Assembly: GCA_013215465.1 (NCBI GenBank)
Contig: JABSOW010000003.1
Coordinates: 1-64,000 of the forward strand
Direction: 5' to 3'
DNA from: Colwellia sp.
Lineage (GTDB): Bacteria; Pseudomonadota; Gammaproteobacteria; Enterobacterales; Alteromonadaceae
Length of the DNA: 64,000 bases
The notes below the pieces were generated by a model. The model saw nothing but the letters and a program-made list of their open reading frames with translations. It was not told where the DNA came from and made no database searches. Below, in pieces: positions 56,102 through 64,000 of this stretch. A program made the translations under genes and the position numbers. Numbering within the stretch: the stretch's first letter is position 1; each line of letters begins with the position of its first letter.

Positions 56102-57790
56102 TTAATTACGTACCCAAATCTCAGTGTAATACTCATATAAACCCGTTTCAGTGCCGTCTTCTCTTTTGATCAAATCAAAATTAGCCACATCAAATTGTAA
56201 TTGATTCGCCGTGATAGAAGTTAATGAAAATACGGCAGTAAAAGCGTCTTCACCTTCACCTCCACTAATAAATAACTGCCCAAACGTTATATACCAAGTT
56301 AAGGTCTGAGTTTCAGACGAGTCTTCAAATGTAGCGGTTTCATCACTATTAAAGGTAATAACACCATCTGGGGTTGAAAAGCTACCGGTAAGATTTTCCT
56401 CGGTTAAAAATAGCTGATCAGTACTACGATGAGTACGAGACATTGTATAGGCAGTTTCACCATTTTTGACAATAAGTATATCGCCTTGTGGTTTGATCGT
56501 TATTTCGGGGGTATATGAGTTAAGAGTATCATTACCTAGGTAATGTATAGTTTGTGAAAGTTGGTTATGTATTGTAGTGCCAGTATCATAACTATAAGTT
56601 CCGCTTAACAAATAATGTTCATCATTATCAAGTACATCTTTTATGTAAAATAACATAATATAATTGTTAGCGTCAGGATAAATCACCATGGAGTGATCTT
56701 GCTCAAAATTTGTTTTAGGGTAAACGTAAGCACCAATTAATGGGTTGGTATCGCTAATAACACGGTGTAGGTTAGCTGAATAAGTGCCTGTGTCATCACT
56801 ACCGTTAAGTGCCATGGCATCGCCAGTAACAATTAAGGTAAATTGTCCGTCATCAACCTCATAAGGCACATTAAGGGGCTCTTCATCGTGAATACCGATA
56901 CAACCATTAGTGTCTTCAATAATGCTAATACTTAGTGTTCCTGTTGTTTCGTTCCAAGTGTAGGTACCTAACTCGTAACCTGCTTGCCCACAATCGTCGT
57001 CATCATCAACAACCATCATAATAAAGTGATTGTCATGGGTAAAAGTTAGTGTCGTGGTAGCAGGGATTTGATCGTCAAAAACCCAAGTACCGGCTATGGC
57101 AGGGCGATTAGTGGCACCAATGGTTATGGCATGCGTAGCGGTAACAGTGGCACCTTCGTTATCGGTTATCATCACCTCAAGGATCACGTCAGTTTCTTCA
57201 CTAACACGTGGTGCAATAAAACTTACTTTTTCACTATCAGCATCGGCTAAAGTTATACTAGCACTAGGATCTGAGCTAATAGACCAACTAATTTCAGCAA
57301 TGCTACCGTCAGCATCGGTTGCGTCAGCACTAAGCACAACCAAGGTATTACCATCGATCGTTACTTCACCACTAATGGTTACCTCTGGATTAATATTGTT
57401 GTCGGTAATGGTAATACTTATTTCTTCTGTAGCGGTTGCGTTTTCATTGTCTGTCGCAAGTACTTCTAAGACCACGGTTGTACTTTCTGTTACTTCTGGA
57501 GCGGTAAAACTAACACTGTTAGTGTTTGCTCCTGTCAGGGTTATACCTTCTCCCGATTTAACTGACCAGCTAATACTGGCAATACTACCATCGGTGTCTG
57601 TGGCATTAGCGATTAGGCTTAATGTTTGCTGCTCTGCCACGGTATTGTTACCTGTTATGGTAACACTAGGATTATCATTGGACCCTGCTGACGCATTATC
57701 GTTTGATCCACTTCCTCCACAACCTAACAATAAACTACCACTCATCAATAGGACGGTAGTTTGTAATAGTGATAAATGGTTATTTTGCAT
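56102..57790 (-). CDS. Ig/PKD-like repeat lipoprotein of unknown function
   Basis: 562 residues. Lipoprotein signal with lipobox 'LLLGC' (Cys about 24), then a Gly/Ser/Asn linker. Two tandem Ig/PKD-like beta repeats of about 90 residues follow ('NATDTDGSIASISWSV' and 'DATDADGSIAEISWSI' mark them). The C-terminal 330 residues form lipocalin-like beta units with acidic patches ('VVDDDDDCG'). Probably on the outer membrane, facing periplasm or surface. AAGGAAG precedes the ATG. The partner is unknown; a LuxR regulator is divergent. Confidence 0.82.
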   Translation of the reverse strand: MQNNHLSLLQTTVLLMSGSLLLGCGGSGSNDNASAGSNDNPSVTITGNNTVAEQQTLSLIANATDTDGSIASISWSVKSGEGITLTGANTNSVSFTAPEVTESTTVVLEVLATDNENATATEEISITITDNNINPEVTISGEVTIDGNTLVVLSADATDADGSIAEISWSISSDPSASITLADADSEKVSFIAPRVSEETDVILEVMITDNEGATVTATHAITIGATNRPAIAGTWVFDDQIPATTTLTFTHDNHFIMMVVDDDDDCGQAGYELGTYTWNETTGTLSISIIEDTNGCIGIHDEEPLNVPYEVDDGQFTLIVTGDAMALNGSDDTGTYSANLHRVISDTNPLIGAYVYPKTNFEQDHSMVIYPDANNYIMLFYIKDVLDNDEHYLLSGTYSYDTGTTIHNQLSQTIHYLGNDTLNSYTPEITIKPQGDILIVKNGETAYTMSRTHRSTDQLFLTEENLTGSFSTPDGVITFNSDETATFEDSSETQTLTWYITFGQLFISGGEGEDAFTAVFSLTSITANQLQFDVANFDLIKREDGTETGLYEYYTEIWVRN

Positions 57791-57869
57791 TGATATACTT
57801 CCTTTTACTTTATTTGAAAAAATGTAGGTGTTAACTGTATAAGACTACATTGAATAGCTAGAATCAGGC

Positions 57870-57891
57870 ATACCGCAAATGCGGTATTTTT
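57870..57891. promoter_or_regulatory. ataccgc-aaat-gcggtat palindrome in a divergent intergenic region
   Basis: A perfect 7-bp inverted repeat (57870-57887) followed by a T-run on the plus strand, between the lipoprotein and luxR-type genes. By shape it could be a terminator, but no plus-strand gene ends before it. A site for the LuxR-type regulator is at least as likely. Confidence 0.45.
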
Positions 57892-58013
57892 AGTAATACA
57901 GGGTAAATTTAAAAAGCACACTAGGCTAAATAAAGACAAAACTTATAGTGCGATTGAATTAGAAATAGTTATTTTCGTTGTCATAACCAGCTATTTTTTA
58001 TACTGTTATAGTT

Positions 58014-58715
58014 ATGAAAAAATTACATACTGAAAGTGAAATTATTTCAGGCAATTCGATGAAAATTTATCAGCTTGCCAAATTATTACAAACTCAACCG
58101 GAAATCTTTTATCAGATAGCTGAATACCTACCTTTTGTTGTTTTTCAAAGTGAACGAGAATCGTTAAACTGGCAGTGGGGAAATAATTTTGGTTTAGATT
58201 ATTTTGAAGTAAATCAAGGTGAGGCTCCCGATCTTAGCACACTTGCTAAAAAAGCTAACACGGAAATATTGGACTATAATATTACGAAAATAAAACACTT
58301 TGCAAAGCAAAATGATAAAAATGCTATGTGCTCATATTATCAGTTATTTGAATTTGAAAATAAAAATCAATGGGTTTCTTCGAGTAAAATTATCACCTGT
58401 GATAATAATTTTTTTAGCATTTCATATTTCTTAGAAGATTTTGCTGGCTTTGGTACCTATATTCACGAAGTACTGGATACGACATTTTCTGATATTAATG
58501 CATGGAAAAAGTTTCAGGCTTTAAGTAAAAAAGAGAAAAATATTTTACAACTTATTGCACAGGGTAAATCAGCGAAAGAGATTGCTAAAGCGACCTTTAT
58601 CTCTGAACATACCGTACGTACACACCGTAAAAATATTTATCGAAAGATTGATGTGAAAAATTTATATGGCTTAATTAAATTTGCTGAATCATTTAAACTA
58701 CTTGGCGCTTTGTGA
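58014..58715 (+). CDS. LuxR-family transcriptional regulator
   Basis: 233 residues. The C-terminal helix-turn-helix (about 168-228) reads 'LSKKEKNILQLIAQGKSAK' and 'ISEHTVRTHRKNIYRK', typical of LuxR/GerE. The N-terminal 160 residues lack a receiver Asp and may be a PAS-like sensor. ATG 58014 has no good ribosome site; ATG 58059 (MKIYQLAKLL) has 'cagg' upstream and is the alternative. Its end overlaps the convergent hydrolase gene by 18 bases. The target is unknown; the palindrome at 57870 is a candidate. Confidence 0.85.
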   Translation: MKKLHTESEIISGNSMKIYQLAKLLQTQPEIFYQIAEYLPFVVFQSERESLNWQWGNNFGLDYFEVNQGEAPDLSTLAKKANTEILDYNITKIKHFAKQNDKNAMCSYYQLFEFENKNQWVSSSKIITCDNNFFSISYFLEDFAGFGTYIHEVLDTTFSDINAWKKFQALSKKEKNILQLIAQGKSAKEIAKATFISEHTVRTHRKNIYRKIDVKNLYGLIKFAESFKLLGAL

Positions 58716-59495
58716 ATGACTAGCTTCATTAAAACATGTTTGACTAAAGTTTTTTAATAACTGAATAAACTGTTTGGGCTGTTCAATACTTGGGTAATGT
58801 CCACATGCTTCAAGGTAAACCAATTCTGCAGCAGATTTTTTTGCCAACTCGTGTAAATATAGGGCATTCACGGTAGGCTCTTGCCGTCCTTGAATAATCA
58901 TTTTAGGACAGTGCAACTGTTGAAACATTTTATATTCATTACCTAAACGCTCATGGGTAAAATCTAGGGCAATGGCAGCACGTATTTTTCCATCCGCTTG
59001 TTGAAAATCATTAACTAATAATTCATTCACTTTTTTCTGATAAGTGCCTATCTTCATAGCTTTATTAATATCTGCATCACTTGGATTTTCGGTCATAAAC
59101 ACAGGTAAAGCCTCATTAAGGGTAATGGCCTCTTCAAGATTCAGTGGTGACTTCACTGGTGCGGTTCCCATGATGATTATGCCCTTTAAATTAGGAACTT
59201 TCTCTGCAATTTCTATCACAATATGACCGCCTAATGAATTACCTACCAATATCACATCACCCTTTAACTGCTTTATTTGAGCCAATGAAACATTTTTATA
59301 ATTATCAAAAGAATAACCATTTATGTTTTCGCTAAATTCCGACAAGCCATGACCAGGTAAATCAAAAGCGAGCATATTATAGGGTAAATCAGCTTCTATA
59401 GCCGCCTGAAAAACTTTAGATGAGGATGAGTTACCATGCAAAAAAACAATATTATTGTTGCTGTTAACCTTATTTTGAATAGTATGTATGTACAT
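58698..59495 (-). CDS. Alpha/beta hydrolase
   Basis: 265 residues, no signal peptide. Canonical fold: oxyanion 'FLHGNSSSS', nucleophile elbow 'GNSLGGH' (GxSxG), acid in 'GRQEPTVN' region and catalytic His in 'CGHYPSIEQP'. Substrate unknown; esterase, lactonase or C-C hydrolase are all possible. The 3' end overlaps the convergent luxR-type gene by 18 bases, which may link their expression. Confidence 0.9.
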   Translation of the reverse strand: MYIHTIQNKVNSNNNIVFLHGNSSSSKVFQAAIEADLPYNMLAFDLPGHGLSEFSENINGYSFDNYKNVSLAQIKQLKGDVILVGNSLGGHIVIEIAEKVPNLKGIIIMGTAPVKSPLNLEEAITLNEALPVFMTENPSDADINKAMKIGTYQKKVNELLVNDFQQADGKIRAAIALDFTHERLGNEYKMFQQLHCPKMIIQGRQEPTVNALYLHELAKKSAAELVYLEACGHYPSIEQPKQFIQLLKNFSQTCFNEASHSQSAK

Positions 59496-59813
59496 TTTAT
59501 TTCACTCTATTAAGAATAATTTATAAAGTTAATATAGCTTTACCTTACTATCTAGCATACTGTCAAGTTCAGCCGATAAAAGTCATCACAAAATATTAAT
59601 TAACCCGTTCCACTTGAAGAGACATGATTAAGCTGGAATGAGAAATAATTTTAAGTAAAGTCTCTGCTATGTTGCTTGTGCTCATTATCTCTAAACAGTC
59701 ACTCTAAATCATGGTTTTCTTAATTGAGCAATTTTGTTCAAGATTTTTACGCAACGCCTCTTTATACTGAAGTGATACCAATCATTGGTTAATAATCAGC
59801 AAGAGTAAACCCC
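59496..59813. other. 318-bp intergenic stretch with one dispersed repeat
   Basis: Contains an inverted copy of the 'aacgggtata' repeat at 59601-59624 (taacccgttccacttgaaga...) and a small dyad, accaatcattggt, near 59778. No gene is seen. Confidence 0.55.
59601..59624. repeat. Dispersed repeat, inverted copy
   Basis: taacccgttccacttgaaga followed by gaca matches the element at 18345-18368 across its first 20 bases, then diverges. Confidence 0.55.
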
Positions 59814-60641
59814 ATGAACAAAGAGAATCGTTTCCAATTCATCAATAGCGAAAAATGTGAAAACGTTACTGCGCTTGATGCAACGATGAGCGATTTTTCC
59901 TATTCCAAGCATGCCCATGAAGAGTATTCATTAGGCGTAACGCTGCAAGGTAGGCAGGATTTTTTTTGCAAAAATGCTTTTTATAAAAGTGCTTCTGGCA
60001 ATGTGCTGTTATTCGATCCTGAAGATGTGCATGATGGTCACTCTGGCGGCGAACAACAACTAAAATATAAGATGCTATACGTTCACCCTGACGAATTTCG
60101 TCCGTTATTTAGCGCCCTTGGTTATCAACAAAACTCGGCCTTAAGGCTAAATCAACCCATGGTTGATAATCCTATTCTTCGCCATCAAATACTGAGGTTG
60201 TCGTCAATCATCCAACAAGCCACTTACTCTAAAATAGAATTTGAGTCAGGTTTATTTCAAATTGCGCAATCACTGGTCGCTATGTCAGGTAATCTTGATC
60301 TAGGCAGTAAAAAGAGTAAGCGAGTTGACAAGCTACTGCTCAGAGCAAGAGATTATATTCTGGCAAGTCTTCAACATAATGTCTCAATTGATGATATTGC
60401 CAACGTTGCCAATATGTCTAAGTTCCATTTTATTCGTCAGTTTCGTCAGCAATTCGGGATTACTCCACATCAATACGTATTAAGTTGCCGGGTTAACTTT
60501 GCGCGTAGAATCCTCGAGTCGGGTAAATCATTAAATCAAGCAGCTTTTGAGGCTGGCTTTGCCGATGACAGTCATTTGAATCGCCATTTTAAGCGCATAT
60601 ATGGGCTAACGCCGAAGCGTTTCCAGCGACAGTTTTCCTAA
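59814..60641 (+). CDS. AraC-family transcriptional regulator
   Basis: 275 residues. N-terminal cupin-like ligand domain (about 25-110, 'KHAHEEYSLGV', 'DVHDGHSGG'), then two helix-turn-helix units (about 178-275) with 'FHFIRQFRQQFGITPHQYV' (19 residues) and 'GFADDSHLNRHFKRIYGLTP'. This type often controls an adjacent amino-acid exporter; the next gene, 25 bases on, is a LysE-family exporter, likely its target and operon partner. Confidence 0.93.
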   Translation: MNKENRFQFINSEKCENVTALDATMSDFSYSKHAHEEYSLGVTLQGRQDFFCKNAFYKSASGNVLLFDPEDVHDGHSGGEQQLKYKMLYVHPDEFRPLFSALGYQQNSALRLNQPMVDNPILRHQILRLSSIIQQATYSKIEFESGLFQIAQSLVAMSGNLDLGSKKSKRVDKLLLRARDYILASLQHNVSIDDIANVANMSKFHFIRQFRQQFGITPHQYVLSCRVNFARRILESGKSLNQAAFEAGFADDSHLNRHFKRIYGLTPKRFQRQFS

Positions 60642-60666
60642 CAATTTCTACTATGGAGTCGAAGAT

Positions 60667-61269
60667 ATGTTAACAATTATTACTTATGCATTTGGCATTA
60701 TGTACACGCCAGGACCGGTCAACTTATTAGGAGTACACAGTGGTATAAACGGTAAAGTTAGTGAGCATATTGGTTTTTTTATTGGTATTGCTGGCGCAAT
60801 GTTTATCTTATTTGTGACACTTGGGTTTCTCGGCAATACCTTTATTAACCCCAAATTTATTCCCTATATGAGCTTGTTAGGCTGTTGTTATATAGTCTAT
60901 ATTGCTTGGAAAGTAATGACGGCAAAAGTGAGTATAAACTCCTCATCAGGAGAAGGTAAAGTTTTATCAATTTGGGATGGGCTTTTTATGCAATTGTTAA
61001 ACCCTAAGGGATTGCTTGCTACTCTACCCATCGCCACCATTCAATTTCCAGCAGAGAATATTCAAGGCAGTGCCATTGTTATTTGGTCGATAGGTTTGTC
61101 TATTCTTGCCTTTGGCGCACCATTTAGTTACTCCATGATTGGGCTACTGATCGGCAAGAAACTGAACAAGCCTATTTATTTTAAAGTATTTAATATATTT
61201 ATGTCGGTGTTACTGGTTTCAGTGGCAATTAATATTGGCTACGAATATGTTTACCTCAAACTTATCTAG
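60667..61269 (+). CDS. LysE/RhtB family amino-acid exporter
   Basis: 200 residues, about six membrane helices. N-terminal 'YTPGPVNLLGVHSGI' is the LysE family's 'PGP' signature; 'QLLNPKGLLATL' matches the second conserved helix. It should export an amino acid or related metabolite by proton exchange. GGAG lies 8 bases before the ATG. It follows the AraC-type gene on the same strand. The substrate is not readable. Confidence 0.9.
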   Translation: MLTIITYAFGIMYTPGPVNLLGVHSGINGKVSEHIGFFIGIAGAMFILFVTLGFLGNTFINPKFIPYMSLLGCCYIVYIAWKVMTAKVSINSSSGEGKVLSIWDGLFMQLLNPKGLLATLPIATIQFPAENIQGSAIVIWSIGLSILAFGAPFSYSMIGLLIGKKLNKPIYFKVFNIFMSVLLVSVAINIGYEYVYLKLI

Positions 61270-61343
61270 CCATGGCAAAATTAACCTCACTTTGACGTAC
61301 TTTCAAAATTTATTCAATTTCAAAAAACGCTGCGTCAAAATTC

Positions 61344-61976
61344 TCATTTTTTATCAGCAAGCATCGCTAAAATAATCTCGTAACTCGTTTGCCAGTTTTT
61401 ATAGTCCAACCTAATGGGAATTAGTTCGCCATTAATATCAAGTACTAAAGAAGGAAATCCTTGAATAGGCATTGCTCTTACTGCTTTTATTTCAGTATTT
61501 AACTGTTGATTTAGTTCGTCACTAGTCATTTGTTGTGCAAATAGCTCAGCATCAAGTCCAATAGCGGCGGCAATTTTTATTAATGTACTCAGCTCTGATG
61601 GATTTTGCGCATGTAAATAATAAGCTTGTTGTATGGCAAAGCACATTGCTTGCTCTTTTTGATATTTTCTCGCAATGATAACCGCACGACACGATGGATA
61701 AGTTGAGCGTTTTGGTTGGCATTGCGACCAAAAATCAAAGTTAAATTTCGTGCCTAATTCCGCAGAGATCTTATGCCAGGTTTGCTGTAAAAAGCCTTGC
61801 ATCTCTTTTGGCATAGTAACGGTAGAATCTTCGGCTAAACCGCCAACCCTAGTGTTAATTTGTACTACCGATGCAAGTTTTTTTTGTAAAACAAGCCAAG
61901 TAGGTCGATAGCCCCAACACCAGCTACACATAGGATCATAAACATAATATAAAATTGGTTTTGCTATTTTGTGCAT
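61344..61976 (-). CDS. DsbA-family thioredoxin-like protein (FrnE-like)
   Basis: 210 residues without a signal peptide, so cytoplasmic. Active-site CxxC is Cys17-Cys20 in 'PMCSWCWGY', typical of the DsbA/FrnE group. The helical insert spans about 60-150, and the cis-Pro region is 'IQGFPSLVL'. It probably acts as a thiol oxidoreductase or isomerase; an HCCA-isomerase-like role is also possible. Stands alone, with AAAGAG before the ATG. Confidence 0.9.
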   Translation of the reverse strand: MHKIAKPILYYVYDPMCSWCWGYRPTWLVLQKKLASVVQINTRVGGLAEDSTVTMPKEMQGFLQQTWHKISAELGTKFNFDFWSQCQPKRSTYPSCRAVIIARKYQKEQAMCFAIQQAYYLHAQNPSELSTLIKIAAAIGLDAELFAQQMTSDELNQQLNTEIKAVRAMPIQGFPSLVLDINGELIPIRLDYKNWQTSYEIILAMLADKK

Positions 61977-62135
61977 TTATTGTCACTCTTTTAGCGGTAG
62001 CATTTTAACTCGTTAGAAATTACAATGTTCAGCAACGCTTTACTCTATTGATGCTATAAACGTAAGATTGTTTTAACACGATGAAATCAATTACCTTATT
62101 AATAACATTATTAAACTATACCTAATGAGAACTTA

Positions 62136-63032
62136 ATGGCTTACTTACTTTTATCACTCACTGCATTATTTTGGGCGGGCAACTTTGTTTTGGGTCGTTC
62201 TATGCATTTAGTAGTCTCACCCATTGTTATGGCTGAAATGCGTTGGCTGCTAGCATTACTAATAATTTCGCCCTTTTTACTACCAAAGCTAAAAAAAAAC
62301 AAAGTGATTATCTTACAACACTGGCCAATTCTCATCTTATTATCGGTATTAAGTGTAGCCTGTTTTAATACCTTTATATACTTAGGCTTAACAATTACCA
62401 CAGCAACTAATGCGACAATATTACAATCCGTGATCCCTATTGCCATTTTGATAATATCGGCATTTTGGCTGAAAGAAGCGGTATCTAAACAGCAATGGTT
62501 AGGAGTATTTATTTCGCTAAGTGGGGTATTAATATTGATCACTAAAGGTGAGTTAGCAAGCTTACTTAATTACAGCATAAATCAGGGTGATATTTATGTG
62601 TTAATTGCGGTGATTTTTTGGGCAGTCTATTCAATATTATTACGTTACCGACCAGCAGAGCTAGATGGCTTTACTTTTTTTGGTATTACCGTGTTAGTCG
62701 GCTCCATCGCGCTACTGCCTTTTTCACTTATTGAGTATTACTTTTATGCACCGGTTATTGTTTGGCAAAATAGCGCGGTATTAACCATTCTATATATGGC
62801 TATTTTCCCTTCAATTCTAGCCTATATTTTTTGGAATAAAGGTGTAAAAGAATTAGGTGCCGCCAAAGCTGGCCTGTTTATACATTTAATGCCTTGCTTT
62901 GGGCTTATATTATCTTCATTTTTTCTTAATGAAAAAATTTATCCTTTTCACCTTGGCGGTATTCTGTTGATTTTTTGTGGTATATACCTAGCTGTTTTTA
63001 CCAAAATACGCTTTGCAAAAGTAACCAACTAA
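62136..63032 (+). CDS. EamA family (DMT superfamily) transporter
   Basis: 298 residues, ten predicted membrane helices in two EamA repeats (about 1-133 and 145-290). The first repeat has 'ALFWAGNFVLGR' and 'TNATILQSVIPI'; the second 'AVIFWAVYSILLRYRP'. It should export a metabolite or drug; the substrate is unknown. Convergent with the chemoreceptor gene, with 18 bases between the stops. Confidence 0.9.
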   Translation: MAYLLLSLTALFWAGNFVLGRSMHLVVSPIVMAEMRWLLALLIISPFLLPKLKKNKVIILQHWPILILLSVLSVACFNTFIYLGLTITTATNATILQSVIPIAILIISAFWLKEAVSKQQWLGVFISLSGVLILITKGELASLLNYSINQGDIYVLIAVIFWAVYSILLRYRPAELDGFTFFGITVLVGSIALLPFSLIEYYFYAPVIVWQNSAVLTILYMAIFPSILAYIFWNKGVKELGAAKAGLFIHLMPCFGLILSSFFLNEKIYPFHLGGILLIFCGIYLAVFTKIRFAKVTN

Positions 63033-63050
63033 AATAAGGTGACCATAGGT

Positions 63051-64000
63051 TTACACCTTAAAGGTGTTGGCCAAATCTTGTAGTGAGGTAGCGAGTTTAG
63101 CTTGTTCTCTAGCCGTTATCGCTATTTGACTGGCTCCTTCGGTACTTTCTATTGATTTTTGTTCAATAGCAACTACATTTTGGGCAACGTCTTGGGTTAC
63201 CATGGCTTGCTCTTCTATTGCCGCCGCTATTTGATCTGTCATCGCAAAAATAGTACCAACAGCTTCAGTTATCTCTTCAAGTACCAATTCAACATTCTTT
63301 GAATTTTCAACCGCACTGACGGCTTTTTTCTGACTTGTTTCAATCACATTAAAAGCCGCGTTAGCATCACTTTGTAGGGATATAATAAAACTTTCAATTT
63401 CTGCGGTAGATTGCTGGGTTCGTTGTGCCAAAGTTCTTACTTCATCAGCAACAACAGCAAAACCTCGCCCTTGCTCACCCGCTCTTGCCGCTTCAATAGC
63501 CGCATTTAAAGCAAGTAAGTTGGTTTGCTCGGCAACTGACTTGATAACATCAACCACGCTGGTAATATTAATGCTACTTTCATGTAGACTATTAATTTGT
63601 TGTGCTAAGCCATCAATTTCACTGGCTAACATTTCAATTGATTGATAAGATTTTTTTACCGTTGCCAAGCCATTTTTTGCCTTATCATCAGCCTCTTTTG
63701 CAGAAGATGCTGTTTTTTGCGTATTCTCCGCAACTTCTTTAACTGTGGCTGATAACTCTTCAATTGCCGTCGCAATTAACGTAATGCCATCTTGCTGTTC
63801 TACTAATGATTGAGAATTATATTCACAGGTCTGTGAGGTTTCTTCTGCGGCTGACGCCAATGTCATACTTGATGATGAAATATCTTTAATTACCGTCGAA
63901 AATTTATCTAATGTTTTATTTAAAGACATTGAAATTTGACCTAGTTCACTGGTTCCTTCATAGCTACTTTTTACGGTTAAGTCATTTTCATGCCTTACCT
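63051..64000 (-). CDS. Methyl-accepting chemotaxis protein, 5' end beyond the window
   Basis: Minus strand, open to the window edge. The visible part starts in a HAMP domain ('[16 protein letters not shown]') and continues through the full signalling domain, with the hairpin tip '[20 protein letters not shown]' and flanking methylation helices ('[13 protein letters not shown]'). A Met at 63929 is internal to the HAMP region and is not the real start. Its sensor domain and membrane helices lie outside this window. Confidence 0.93.
   Translation of the reverse strand, partial: VRHENDLTVKSSYEGTSELGQISMSLNKTLDKFSTVIKDISSSSMTLASAAEETSQTCEYNSQSLVEQQDGITLIATAIEELSATVKEVAENTQKTASSAKEADDKAKNGLATVKKSYQSIEMLASEIDGLAQQINSLHESSINITSVVDVIKSVAEQTNLLALNAAIEAARAGEQGRGFAVVADEVRTLAQRTQQSTAEIESFIISLQSDANAAFNVIETSQKKAVSAVENSKNVELVLEEITEAVGTIFAMTDQIAAAIEEQAMVTQDVAQNVVAIEQKSIESTEGASQIAITAREQAKLATSLQDLANTFKV

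Noticed and set aside
57096..57827. 243-codon open frame antisense to the Ig-like lipoprotein
   Set aside because: It is the complement of a repetitive Thr/Val/Ser-rich coding sequence with a clear lipobox on the other strand; no ribosome site or family is seen.
62141..62542. 133-codon frame antisense to the EamA transporter
   Set aside because: Shadow of a strong transporter gene; composition is not protein-like.
63051..63929. Complete 292-residue cytoplasmic chemoreceptor starting at 63929
   Set aside because: The frame stays open to the window edge and upstream codons read as HAMP sequence, so the Met is internal.

Overview
The window looks like a low-GC chromosome of a marine gammaproteobacterium of the order Alteromonadales, most likely Colwellia or a close relative. 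This is inferred from gene content, the AT-rich base use, a ThiD-ThiE fusion, a kdkA Kdo kinase and the dispersed 'taccaattgaagtaatgaa' and 'tacccgttccacttgaagatgc' intergenic repeats. No rRNA, tRNA, CRISPR array or intact prophage is seen. Most genes are core genes, with several accessory patches and relics between them.

Layout. 0-5.4 kb: a gene tail, lexA under a double SOS box, a NYN-domain protein, a diguanylate cyclase and plsB. 5.4-16.1 kb: an accessory block that appears to be inserted into the ubiC-ubiA-plsB-lexA neighbourhood known from E. coli. It holds a stand-alone MlaC-like protein with a TetR regulator and three matching operators, a repeat-rich gap, a divergent cytidylyltransferase / CDP-alcohol transferase pair, a transposase relic, a PQQ-type sugar dehydrogenase lipoprotein, and a DctPQM TRAP transporter divergent from a Cache-domain kinase and LuxR-type regulator. 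16.1-31.2 kb: ubiA-ubiC, a FliL-like protein, glpE-glpG, tdh-kbl, a hydrolase, waaA-kdkA, a TetR regulator, coaD, mutM, a broken sensor gene, then orn divergent from rsgA-psd. 31.2-41.8 kb: signalling genes. These are BlaI with an M56 peptidase-TonB fusion, a Cpx-like envelope system (CpxP-like protein, regulator, kinase, DUF748 protein) with three phased GTAAA repeats, a potassium channel, a chemoreceptor, and a 33-residue Cys/Gly-rich protein behind a near-perfect FNR-type promoter.

41.9-48.1 kb is a thiamine operon: TPP riboswitch plus attenuator, thiC, thiO, thiS, thiG and a thiDE fusion. 48.1-53.5 kb holds a Let/Pqi lipid-transport system in which LetA is split into two genes and LetB carries eight MCE modules, then a triheme c-type cytochrome. 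engB follows, with a candidate small RNA converging on it in the position Spot 42 occupies in enterics. 54.9-64 kb is accessory: a REP-type tyrosine transposase flanked by inverted repeats, an Ig-like lipoprotein, a LuxR regulator overlapping an alpha/beta hydrolase tail to tail, AraC plus a LysE exporter, a DsbA-like oxidoreductase, an EamA transporter, and the 3' part of a chemoreceptor running off the end.

The least explained signals are the FNR-linked mini-protein (41593-41777), the small RNA candidate (about 54416-54513), the TetR/MlaC operator set, the split LetA with eight-module LetB, and the 217-bp MITE-like element at 7218-7434.
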